Shown: positions 1 through 5,686, numbered from the stretch's first letter. The stretch is 6,177 nucleotides of DNA from Candidatus Aminicenantota bacterium (GCA_026706325.1 JAPOYZ010000354.1:1-6177); one strand, 5' to 3'. The notes: generated by a model from the letters alone, not told the origin. Numbers and translations are program-made.

Positions 1-9
1 CATACGCAT
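1..9 (-). CDS. Possible start of accC (biotin carboxylase), cut by the window edge
   Basis: Only the first three codons would be inside the window, reading ATG CGT ATG on the minus strand. An AGGT Shine-Dalgarno-like stretch lies at 14-17, four bases before the first ATG. The gap after the accB stop is about 23 bases, as expected in an operon. In most bacteria accB is followed directly by accC, which carboxylates the biotin on AccB. The identification rests on gene order and start context only; no protein sequence can be judged. Confidence 0.35.
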
Positions 10-32
10 AGCGACCTGGTGAGAAATTCGGG

Positions 33-470
33 CTAGGTGCGGACTTCGAACAGGGGCTCACCGTATTCGACGGGCTGGCCGTTCTCAACCAGGATGCGAA
101 CGATCTGGCCATCCACGTCGCTCTCGATCTGATTGAAGATCTTCATGGCCTCGATGATGCAGAGAGTGTCCCCTTCGCGGATGGTGGCTCCGACTTGGAC
201 GAAGGAGTCTGCGTCAGGCTTGGGTGAAGAGTAGTAGGTCCCCACCATGGGCGCGGTGAAGACGTGAAGGTTTTCCGGGGCGGACACGGGCTCGGCGGGG
301 GCAGTTTCGACGGGCGGGGCCTCCTGAACGGTGGGAGCCGCGGGTTCAGGCGGCGAGTCGGCACCGCCGCGAAGAATCCGGAGCCGGACTCCTTCCCGTT
401 CCAACTCGAACTCCGCCACATCGAACTCGTCGATGAGTTTCAGTAAAGATCGGATCTCCCTGGTATTCAT
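33..470 (-). CDS. accB: Acetyl-CoA carboxylase biotin carboxyl carrier protein (AccB/BCCP)
   Basis: The 145-residue protein carries the biotin of acetyl-CoA carboxylase, moving CO2 from biotin carboxylase (AccC) to the carboxyltransferase (AccAD) in the first committed step of fatty acid synthesis in the cytoplasm. Residues 1-35 match the usual BCCP N-terminal segment (MNTREIRSLLKLIDEFDVAE). Residues 38-68 form a Pro/Ala/Glu-rich flexible linker. Residues 70-144 form the biotinyl domain with the signature EAMKIFN, and Lys110 is the biotinylated residue. Length is close to the family norm of about 150-160. The ATG start gives the expected N-terminus, but no good Shine-Dalgarno precedes it; a strong hairpin ends 10 bases upstream instead. 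The gene follows the peptidase gene after 158 bases and is probably followed by accC. Confidence 0.96.
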   Translation of the reverse strand: MNTREIRSLLKLIDEFDVAEFELEREGVRLRILRGGADSPPEPAAPTVQEAPPVETAPAEPVSAPENLHVFTAPMVGTYYSSPKPDADSFVQVGATIREGDTLCIIEAMKIFNQIESDVDGQIVRILVENGQPVEYGEPLFEVRT

Positions 471-480
471 CGTTGTTCTT

Positions 481-500
481 GCGCCGGCTTTTCCCGGCGC
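481..500 (-). promoter_or_regulatory. Hairpin abutting the accB start
   Basis: On the minus strand GCGCCGG pairs perfectly with CCGGCGC around a GAAAAG loop, giving a 7-bp all-G/C stem. It ends 10 bases before the accB ATG, and those 10 bases (AAGAACAACG) contain no clear Shine-Dalgarno. No T-run follows, so it does not look like an intrinsic terminator. It may be a 5' stabilising hairpin or a translation control element; that role is inferred. Confidence 0.5.
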
Positions 501-506
501 CGTGTA

Positions 507-536
507 AGTTTAGTCTCCACGGCCCCGCGGGAACAA
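507..536 (-). promoter_or_regulatory. Weak candidate sigma-70 promoter for accB
   Basis: On the minus strand TTGTTC (531-536) and TAAACT (507-512) are separated by 18 bases. The -35 matches the consensus at three of six positions and the -10 at four of six. Transcription from it would begin near 500, putting the G/C hairpin at the very 5' end of an accB message. The 158-bp gap after the peptidase gene is the only place in this operon with room for an internal promoter. The match is weak. Confidence 0.3.
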
Positions 537-628
537 GTCGGTACGGCCCATTGCGTCCGGCGACCCACTGGGCGCGCCAGTCGGAGCCGCTCCTCTGCCG
601 GGTGGGAAATTTCCCCTTCCTCACTCTT

Positions 629-1699
629 TCAGCGGTCCGGGTCGGACAACAGCCGGTACCCGGTTTCGGTCACGGCAACCACGTCCTCGATCCGGACGCC
701 TAGGCGTCCGGGAAGATAGATCCCCGGTTCCACGGTGAAGACCATGCCGGGCTCGAGGGTTTGGGGCCGGATCGGTGAGATTCGGGGCAGTTCGTGGACT
801 TCCAGGCCCAGTCCGTGTCCCGTGCCGTGTTGGAAGTGGTCCCCATGGCCGGCTTCTTCGATGACGCGTCGAGCCGCCCGGTCCACGTCGCTGGACCGGA
901 CGCCGGGACGGATGGAGTCCAGCGCCGCGTGCTGCGCTTCCGAGACAACGTCGAAGATCTCCGGCTTGCCGACTCCGCGAGGAAGGTGGATGCGGGTGAG
1001 ATCGCTCAAATACCCGCCCGAGCGGATTCCGAAGTCGATCAAGAGGAGTTCCTCCTCTCCCCAGATTCGGCCGCCGGCCACGCCGTGGGGCAGTGACGAT
1101 CGAGGTCCGCTGGCCATGATCGTGGGGAAAGCTGTGCCCTCGCCTCCGGCCTCGCGCATCTCCATTTCCAGGATGCCTGCCATCCTGACCTCGGCCAGGC
1201 CGGGGGAGATCTGGTCGAGAAAGCGGGCGTAGGCCCCCTGCGCCAGCTCGAAGGCATGGACCAACGCGTCGATTTCGCCGGGTTCCTTGATGGTGCGCAG
1301 GGTTTCGATCAGGTCGTGTTCGGGTGCCCACTCGACGGCTGCCGACCAGGTCTGGATTCGCAGCCAGAAGTCGCAACTGGCGTGAGTGGCCTCCAATCCG
1401 AGCCGTTGCCGACTGCTTCCGCCGGGGAAACGGTCGTTCAACAGCTCTTCCAGGGCCTGTTCGAACGAACCCCGAATCAGCCGGGGGGTGCAGTTCGCGG
1501 CCGTAGCCCGGGCCTGTTCATGATACCGGGAGTCCACCAGGAGTATGGTCTCGTGTCCCAGGCAGCAGGCCAATCCCGCCGAGCCGGTGAAGTTGAAGAG
1601 GTAGGCGAGATTAGGCCTATGCTGGACCAGAAATCCGTCCAGGCCGCGGTCCTCGATCGCGGTCAGAAAGCGGCCATAGCGATGCCGAAAGTCGTGCAT
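629..1699 (-). CDS. Xaa-Pro peptidase, M24B metallopeptidase family (PepP/PepQ/YqhT-like)
   Basis: This 356-residue cytoplasmic metallopeptidase should cleave peptide bonds next to proline. Residues 1-130 form the creatinase-like N-terminal domain (RGLDGFLVQHRPNLAYLFNF, FTGS). Residues 142-350 form the pita-bread catalytic domain. All five expected metal ligands can be placed: Asp222 (LLLIDFG), Asp233 (SDLTR), His295 (GTGHGLG), Glu324 (FTVEPGIY) and Glu338 (GVRIEDVV), with the 11-residue Asp-Asp spacing of the family. His205 (LPHG) and His302 (EVHE) match the conserved substrate-site histidines. The length fits the short bacterial type of about 355 residues rather than the E. coli PepP type of about 440. 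Aminopeptidase versus prolidase activity cannot be decided from sequence. The gene starts 16 bases after pilQ, so it is probably in the same operon, although its Shine-Dalgarno is poor. Confidence 0.93.
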   Translation of the reverse strand: MHDFRHRYGRFLTAIEDRGLDGFLVQHRPNLAYLFNFTGSAGLACCLGHETILLVDSRYHEQARATAANCTPRLIRGSFEQALEELLNDRFPGGSSRQRLGLEATHASCDFWLRIQTWSAAVEWAPEHDLIETLRTIKEPGEIDALVHAFELAQGAYARFLDQISPGLAEVRMAGILEMEMREAGGEGTAFPTIMASGPRSSLPHGVAGGRIWGEEELLLIDFGIRSGGYLSDLTRIHLPRGVGKPEIFDVVSEAQHAALDSIRPGVRSSDVDRAARRVIEEAGHGDHFQHGTGHGLGLEVHELPRISPIRPQTLEPGMVFTVEPGIYLPGRLGVRIEDVVAVTETGYRLLSDPDR

Positions 1700-1715
1700 C
1701 CACGGACTGTACCAT

Positions 1716-2981
1716 CTACCTGATCCGGGGCGTGATGAAGAAGATGATTTCCCGGGTTTCCCGGCTTTGGGAGTTCCTCCGAAAGAGCCGGCCCAGGACC
1801 GGGATTCGGCTCAGACCGGGGACCCTCTGCTCCAGCGTACGGTCGATGTCCAGGAGGATCCCCCCGATCACGGCCGTACCTTCGTGGGGGATCAGAACCA
1901 CGGTCTGGGATTCGCTGGTGAGGATGGTGGGGATGCCTTGAACGGTCCGGCTGAAATCGGGGACGTTGTTTTCCACCTTGATCTTCAACAGGACCGTCTT
2001 CTCGCGCGTGATCTGCGGCGTCACCAGAAGTCGCAGGGCGGCAGTCTCGAAGCGGACCGTGGTCGTGAAGTCGTGCTCGACTGGAATCGGAATTCGGGCT
2101 CCCTGGGTGACGATGGCCTCGACGTTGTTCAGGGCGGTGACCCGGGGCTTGGATAGGATGCGAACTTCTCCGTCCGATTCGGCGGCCGTGAGAAGAGCAT
2201 CCAGGCGCACGGTGTCCAGCACGGGCACGGCCGCCACGCCGGGAGAACCCGATGGCAACCCCAGCGGTGTGCTCATGCGGATGGAACCCGCGGCGCCCGG
2301 GCCGCTCTCCCCCGCCAGCAGGTCGAGCTGGAGACCCAGGTTCCGGGCGAAGGTGGTGGTGGCCTCGATGATTCTGGCCTCGATCTCGACTTGACGCTCC
2401 GCAACGTCCAGGCGGTCGAGAAGGCGATTCATCTCCGCGACTCGAGGGGGGATGTCGGTCATCAGCAGGGTATTGGTCCTGGTGTCCACATCCAACCGGC
2501 CCTTTTCACCCAGTTGGTTCTTCAGGCTCTTGGCCGCCTCCTCGGCGGAGGCGTAGTTCAGGGACCGGGCCACGGTCGCCGGCGCCTGACTCTCATGTGC
2601 CAGTTCCAGCATCTTCCGCTCCCGCTCCTTCTCTGCCCGGAGAGTCTCTTGACGGGAAATGCGGATCAGGTCGTCCTGTACCGTCCGGGTCAGGGAATGG
2701 CTCTTGAGGACCATTTCCACGACCCGGTCCAGGGCCAGCCGCTCCACGCGCAGCGTCACGTTTCCCGACACGTCGGAGTCGATCACCATGTTGAGGTCGC
2801 TCAACTCCGCGACGGTGCGAAAGAAATCCACCAGGGAGGCGTCGACCAGGCTCATGGAAACCGGCTGCCGCAACGGATCGGGAACCTCTGGGACTTGGGG
2901 TCCTGAACCTCTCGCTGTGGCGGCGGCCAAGACCCAGAAGATGAGAACCCATCTGCACCGGAGTCGCGGACTGATCGGCAT
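1716..2981 (-). CDS. pilQ: Type IV pilus secretin, PilQ-like, short form without AMIN domains
   Basis: This 421-residue protein should form the outer-membrane ring through which the pilus passes. Residues 1-26 are a Sec signal peptide (basic RLRCR, then WVLIFWVLAAATA) with no lipobox. Residues 43-110 are an STN/N0 domain, 111-132 a charged linker and 135-192 an N1/secretin_N domain (RLDVDTRTNTLLMTD). About 197-421 is the secretin domain, with LSKPRVTALNN, the late VTPQI strand, and the C-terminal run VIGGILLDID, VPGLSRIPVLGRLF and IIFFITPRI characteristic of PilQ. PilQ proteins usually exceed 600 residues because of one or more N-terminal peptidoglycan-binding AMIN domains, and none is present. 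The gene follows pilP by 8 bases, and its Shine-Dalgarno GGGGAG (2993-2998) overlaps the end of pilP. GspD-type secretins have more N-domains, so PilQ fits better. Confidence 0.88.
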   Translation of the reverse strand: MPISPRLRCRWVLIFWVLAAATARGSGPQVPEVPDPLRQPVSMSLVDASLVDFFRTVAELSDLNMVIDSDVSGNVTLRVERLALDRVVEMVLKSHSLTRTVQDDLIRISRQETLRAEKERERKMLELAHESQAPATVARSLNYASAEEAAKSLKNQLGEKGRLDVDTRTNTLLMTDIPPRVAEMNRLLDRLDVAERQVEIEARIIEATTTFARNLGLQLDLLAGESGPGAAGSIRMSTPLGLPSGSPGVAAVPVLDTVRLDALLTAAESDGEVRILSKPRVTALNNVEAIVTQGARIPIPVEHDFTTTVRFETAALRLLVTPQITREKTVLLKIKVENNVPDFSRTVQGIPTILTSESQTVVLIPHEGTAVIGGILLDIDRTLEQRVPGLSRIPVLGRLFRRNSQSRETREIIFFITPRIR

Positions 2982-2989
2982 GGTCTCGG

Positions 2990-3382
2990 TTACTCCCCGG
3001 CGGACCGAATTCGCTTCGTGACCCAGGACTGGCCCGTGCCGTCCCCATCGACCCGGAAAATCACCCAGTCTCCCGAGACCTTCACCAAATGTCCGTCGGC
3101 GAATCGGGCCTTCATGGGAGCCAGGTGGGTCAAGCGGCCGGCTCCTTGGACCAGGACGAAAACGCCGAGTTTCCCCACGGCCGTCCCTACAATCACCAAT
3201 TCGGAAATCGCGAGTTGCCGCAACGGTGCCGTCAATGGATTCTCCACCGTGTCGTGATGCTCCCGGTTTCGAGGCTCGAACGGGTCCGGCTTTCCTTGGG
3301 GCGAGTAGACAGCCGGACTTTTCGGGCTGACAACCGCCAGGCTGAGGAACACGCCGAACTGGAGGAGCGGGACCAGGATCAT
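2990..3382 (-). CDS. pilP: Type IV pilus assembly protein PilP-like
   Basis: PilP links the inner-membrane PilN/PilO pair to the PilQ ring in the periplasm. This 130-residue product has an N-terminal hydrophobic segment (residues 1-19, LLQFGVFLSLAVVS), then the PilP hallmark YSPQGKPDPFEP (DPF at 33-35) and a small beta domain at about 50-113, starting NPLTAPLRQLAISELVIVGT. PilP proteins are usually about 170-180 residues and often lipoproteins. This one is short, and no cysteine follows the hydrophobic segment, so it is either secreted free or held by an uncleaved anchor. The ATG overlaps the pilO stop in an ATGA, which indicates translational coupling. The name rests on the DPF motif, the beta domain and the position between pilO and pilQ. 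Confidence 0.8.
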   Translation of the reverse strand: MILVPLLQFGVFLSLAVVSPKSPAVYSPQGKPDPFEPRNREHHDTVENPLTAPLRQLAISELVIVGTAVGKLGVFVLVQGAGRLTHLAPMKARFADGHLVKVSGDWVIFRVDGDGTGQSWVTKRIRSAGE

Positions 3383-3978
3383 GGTGCCTCCTCCTGCTCC
3401 TGCTCTTGGTCCGGGTGGAAGTCCTGAAGGTTGATCCGGAAGAAGGCCAGGGATATGGAAGCGTCCAGAGTCATCGCCGGAAGGGAAGGGTCCCGGCGGC
3501 TGATGGACAGGCTTCGGACGTTGACGATCTCATCCAGTTCCGCCAGATCCTGAAAGAACCGGCCCAGGCCGTGAAATCCTCCCGCCACGACCAGGTCCAA
3601 TGGCCAATGGGTCAGGAATTCCTCCACGACCGGGGTCGAGGGGGAGACTCGTGTGGGAAGCAGACCACGTTGGAGAGCCAGCCGTACGATTTGACTGATG
3701 GCCTCGGAACCGGAAGTCTCCTCTTGGATCAGTCCTCCCTCCTCCCGGAGGAGCGTGCGGTGCTCGCCGAATTCTTCCTTGAGCCTTGAGAGGCGAGCCT
3801 GGGCCGAGTCGATCTGATTTTGATGGGTCCGTGCCCGCAGAAATTCCTGCTCCAGCCCCTCGAGGCGGAATTGGAGCGGACGGATCGTCGAAGCATAGAT
3901 GGAACCCGCCAGGAGAAGTCCCATGACGGCCAGGGAAAGGGCAGGTTTTTGGCGAACCTTTCGACGAAGCCTCTCCAT
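3379..3978 (-). CDS. pilO: Type IV pilus inner-membrane protein PilO
   Basis: PilO is a bitopic inner-membrane protein that dimerises with PilN and carries PilP, aligning the pilus machine across the periplasm. Of 199 residues, 1-12 are basic and cytoplasmic, 13-31 form one transmembrane helix (ALSLAVMGLLLAGSIYAS), about 36-82 are a periplasmic coiled coil, and about 90-182 are the ferredoxin-like PilO domain (LDLVVAGGFHGLGRFFQDLAEL, then IVNVRSLSIS). The length is typical. The C-terminus is an odd acidic tail, DQEQEQEEAP, whose codons also form the strong Shine-Dalgarno for pilP. The gene starts 16 bases after pilN with AGGAT at 3987-3991, eight bases before the ATG. Confidence 0.88.
   Translation of the reverse strand: MERLRRKVRQKPALSLAVMGLLLAGSIYASTIRPLQFRLEGLEQEFLRARTHQNQIDSAQARLSRLKEEFGEHRTLLREEGGLIQEETSGSEAISQIVRLALQRGLLPTRVSPSTPVVEEFLTHWPLDLVVAGGFHGLGRFFQDLAELDEIVNVRSLSISRRDPSLPAMTLDASISLAFFRINLQDFHPDQEQEQEEAP
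3387..3395 (-). promoter_or_regulatory. Strong Shine-Dalgarno of pilP inside the pilO C-terminal codons
   Basis: On the minus strand AGGAGGAGG lies four bases before the pilP ATG, within the codons for the Glu-rich end of PilO. With the four-base ATGA stop/start overlap it lets ribosomes finishing pilO restart on pilP. It is the strongest ribosome binding site in the pil operon. Confidence 0.75.
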
Positions 3979-3994
3979 ACTCGCGTATCCTGCG

Positions 3995-4513
3995 TCAATG
4001 CCCGGTTCGGGCAGTGACGGCGAATCGGACGGTGTTCCCGGTTTGTTCCAGGGCTCGCAGTTCCACTTGGTAAAATCCGGCGCCCGGATCCAGACGGTCC
4101 AGCAGAGTCCCGGCGGCGGAGGGGGTCGCGGCGGTTCCCTCGAGAGTCAGGGTTTCGTCCTCCCAATCCAGACGGTGAAGCGATACTTCCTCCCCGGACG
4201 GGAACCGGTCCATGAGCCGGTTCCACAGCGAAAGAGGGGATGCCTGACGGATCTTGAGTTCCTGGACACGGTCGCGGCACCGGATCAAGTTTTCGATCGC
4301 CTCTTCCCAGCGCCGGACCCTCTTCAGAACCGCTTCCAGTCTCCCCCGACCGTCGCCGATCGCCGCCAGCCTGGTTTCGCCCGCGGCTGTCCGGGAGTCC
4401 AGCGACTGGTGCCAGACGGCGGTTCCCACGAGGATGCAGCATGCGGCGGCCAGGATCAGCAGGTCGCGTCCCGGCGCCGCCAGAATCGCCGATCGTTTGT
4501 GGATTCCGTTCAT
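3995..4513 (-). CDS. pilN: Type IV pilus inner-membrane protein PilN, lacking the INLLP motif
   Basis: PilN is the inner-membrane partner of PilO. From the ATG at 4513 it has 172 residues. A TTG start at 4519 would add two residues, but the AGGA of the Shine-Dalgarno (4522-4525) lies eight bases from the ATG and only three from the TTG, so I chose the ATG. Residues 17-35 are the transmembrane helix (DLLILAAACCILVGTAVWH), about 38-90 a coiled coil, and about 95-170 the PilN/fimbrial assembly domain (LWNRLMDRFPSGEEVSLHRL, then LTLEGTA and VRFAVTA). PilN normally opens with a cytoplasmic INLLP-type motif that docks PilM. Here the 16 residues before the helix, MNGIHKRSAILAAPGR, do not contain it. 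The frame is open upstream to a stop at 4577-4579 but encodes no such motif and no better start. No pilM precedes the gene. Confidence 0.83.
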   Translation of the reverse strand: MNGIHKRSAILAAPGRDLLILAAACCILVGTAVWHQSLDSRTAAGETRLAAIGDGRGRLEAVLKRVRRWEEAIENLIRCRDRVQELKIRQASPLSLWNRLMDRFPSGEEVSLHRLDWEDETLTLEGTAATPSAAGTLLDRLDPGAGFYQVELRALEQTGNTVRFAVTARTGH

Positions 4514-4520
4514 CTTCAAT

Positions 4521-4525
4521 GTCCT
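4521..4525 (-). promoter_or_regulatory. Shine-Dalgarno deciding the pilN start
   Basis: AGGAC on the minus strand places its AGGA core eight bases before the ATG at 4511-4513 and only three before the TTG at 4517-4519. Its spacing supports the ATG, shortening PilN by two residues relative to the longest frame. Confidence 0.6.
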
Positions 4526-4552
4526 GAACGTCCCAACTGCCTGGAACGCGAA

Positions 4553-4720
4553 CCTAACAGCCCGTGGTAAAAATCGTCACGGCATTCGACCGTCCCTGCA
4601 CAGGCGCGGACCGCGTTGCGATCCGGGCACATACTCCCGGTATGCGCGCCCATAGCGCCTTGTCCGGCGGGCGCAGGAACGGTCTCGGTGCTCGCGGGAC
4701 TTTCACCACGGACTGCTAAG
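4553..4720 (-). ncRNA. Structured RNA of about 168 nt, candidate 6S-type regulatory RNA
   Basis: Read on the minus strand, the segment folds into one rod. The closing stem pairs 4720-4698 with 4553-4575 without interruption: 23 pairs, five of them G.U. A bubble follows with 13 bases on one side (4697-4685) and 12 on the other (4587-4576). The second stem pairs 4684-4671 with 4588-4601: 14 pairs, two G.U. Further pairs include 4666-4662 with 4607-4611. The apical hairpin is GGGC, bulge GC, GCAUAC, loop CGGGA, GUAUGU, GCCC (4651-4625). All eight non-Watson-Crick positions in the closing, second and apical stems are A.C on the plus strand and therefore G.U on the minus strand. A closing stem, central bubble and long terminal stem in 160-200 nt is the architecture of 6S RNA, which binds sigma-70 RNA polymerase as an open-promoter mimic. 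The fold is seen directly; the 6S identity is inferred. It ends about 40 bases before pilN, so it could also be that operon's leader. Confidence 0.6.
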
Positions 4721-4741
4721 GCAATTCGACAGGGCGCAGCC

Positions 4742-4771
4742 TTGACAACGAACGGGTCCGTTCGGTAGATT
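4742..4771 (+). promoter_or_regulatory. Candidate sigma-70 promoter of the rplM-rpsI-rpsB operon
   Basis: TTGACA (4742-4747, perfect -35) is followed after 18 bases by TAGATT (4766-4771, four of six against TATAAT). Transcription would start near 4778, giving a leader of about 30 bases before rplM. This is the best promoter match in the gap and points toward the ribosomal genes. Confidence 0.6.
4749..4764. promoter_or_regulatory. Palindrome centred in the rplM promoter spacer (candidate operator)
   Basis: CGAACGG and CCGTTCG are perfect 7-base inverted arms around a GT centre. Both the palindrome and the -35/-10 spacer are centred at 4756.5. A dimeric regulator bound here would sit between the promoter hexamers. 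No regulator can be named from the window, and chance cannot be excluded. Confidence 0.4.
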
Positions 4772-4808
4772 TCCAGACTCTTGGACTCGTGGGGCGTAGT
4801 GTAGCGAG

Positions 4809-5249
4809 ATGAAGAATTCGAATAAGACGATTCTTCCTGGTCTTGACGAAATCGACAGGAAGTGGTTCGTCGTGGACGCCAGCGATCAGGTTCTGGGACG
4901 CTTGGCGACTCGTCTGGCTACCCTTCTCATGGGTAAGGACCGGCCGAACTACACCGATTTTCTCGATACCGGCGCATTCGTGATCGTCGTCAACGCCGAC
5001 AAAGTGCGCCTGACCGGGAAGAAGTGGTCCCAGAAGGTCTACTATTCCCACAGCCGTTACCCAGGGGGGCTCAAAGAGATAACGGCCGAGAATCTGTTGC
5101 GCCGGTATCCGGATCGTCTCGTACGCTTGGCGGTTCGAGGTATGTTGCCGAAGAACAAGTTGGGCAAGAGGATGATCCGGAAACTCAAGATCTATGCTGG
5201 CGCCGACCATCCGCATCAAGCTCAGAAACCGGAGCCGCTGGCCCTTTAG
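4809..5249 (+). CDS. rplM: 50S ribosomal protein L13
   Basis: L13 binds 23S rRNA early in large-subunit assembly. The 146-residue product has the family body WFVVDASDQVLGRLATRLA (19-37), then NADKVRLTGKKWSQKVYYSH (62-81), and the signature RGMLPKNKLGKRMIRKLKIY (110-129), followed by the usual YAGADHPHQAQKP tail. Length is normal (E. coli 142). The N-terminal extension MKNSNKTILPGLDEIDR is slightly longer than in E. coli. No convincing Shine-Dalgarno precedes the ATG (only GCGAG abuts it), unusual for a highly expressed gene. The predicted leader is short. It is the first gene of the plus-strand ribosomal operon. Confidence 0.98.
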   Translation: MKNSNKTILPGLDEIDRKWFVVDASDQVLGRLATRLATLLMGKDRPNYTDFLDTGAFVIVVNADKVRLTGKKWSQKVYYSHSRYPGGLKEITAENLLRRYPDRLVRLAVRGMLPKNKLGKRMIRKLKIYAGADHPHQAQKPEPLAL

Positions 5250-5279
5250 TTCGTCCCCGCCGGCCACAGGAGATCTTCC

Positions 5280-5672
5280 TTGAACGAGGTTCAATACTAC
5301 GGAACGGGCAAGAGGAAGTCCGCCACTGCACGAGTGTTCCTGATGCCCGGGGAAGGGCAGATCGTCGTCAACCACGTCGATTTCCAGGAGTACTTCCGCA
5401 ACCGGACGCAACAGGTTGTCGTTCTGCAACCTCTGGCGCAGACGGAGAACAATGACAAGTTCGACGTGTACGTCAACGTCAAGGGCGGGGGATATTCCGG
5501 ACAGGCCGGCGCCGTCCGGCTGGGAATAGCCCGTGCTCTGCTCCAGTTCGATCCCGATCTGCGCGCGACGCTGAAGAAGGCCGGGCTTCTCAGGCGCGAC
5601 CAGCGGGTCAAGGAACGGAAGAAATACGGGCAGCCCGGGGCGCGTAAGCGATTCCAATTTTCCAAGAGGTAG
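5280..5672 (+). CDS. rpsI: 30S ribosomal protein S9
   Basis: S9 sits in the small-subunit head, with its basic C-terminal tail reaching the P-site tRNA. The 130-residue protein begins NEVQYYGTGKRKSATARVFL, carries the signature GGGYSGQAGAVRLGIARAL (69-87) and ends in the expected RKRFQFSKR with the terminal Lys-Arg. The start is TTG, supported by AGGAGA at 5268-5273, six bases upstream, and by alignment to the family N-terminus. It lies 30 bases after rplM, the usual L13-S9 pairing. Confidence 0.98.
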   Translation: MNEVQYYGTGKRKSATARVFLMPGEGQIVVNHVDFQEYFRNRTQQVVVLQPLAQTENNDKFDVYVNVKGGGYSGQAGAVRLGIARALLQFDPDLRATLKKAGLLRRDQRVKERKKYGQPGARKRFQFSKR

Positions 5673-5686
5673 CCAGGGAGAAATCG

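Noticed and set aside
481..500. Intrinsic terminator before accB
   Set aside because: The stem is strong but no T-run follows on the minus strand, and the accB start comes 10 bases later.
621..1376. Minus-strand open frame of 251 codons overlapping the peptidase gene
   Set aside because: It is a frame-shifted reading of the peptidase, Arg/Pro/Gly-rich, while the peptidase frame carries all catalytic residues.
2391..2906. Plus-strand open frame of 171 codons inside pilQ
   Set aside because: It is antisense to the secretin gene, His/Gln/Gly-rich with no family resemblance, and explained by GC-rich codon structure.
4554..4720. tRNA or 5S rRNA gene in the divergent intergenic region
   Set aside because: There is no cloverleaf, no T-loop consensus and no CCA end. 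The pairing is one long rod instead.
4724..4752. Sigma-70 promoter for the minus-strand RNA (TCGAAT with TTCGTT 17 bases upstream)
   Set aside because: The -10 matches at four positions but the -35 is poor, and the implied start would fall inside the closing stem. The better TTGTCA is only 13 bases from it.
4777..4792. Tandem 8-mer ACTCTTGG / ACTCGTGG in the rplM leader
   Set aside because: Two short copies with one mismatch are likely by chance and no function is apparent.
4716..5657. Long minus-strand open frame of 313 codons across rplM and rpsI
   Set aside because: It is antisense to two certain ribosomal protein genes whose codon bias keeps the opposite frame open. The translation shows no recognisable domain.
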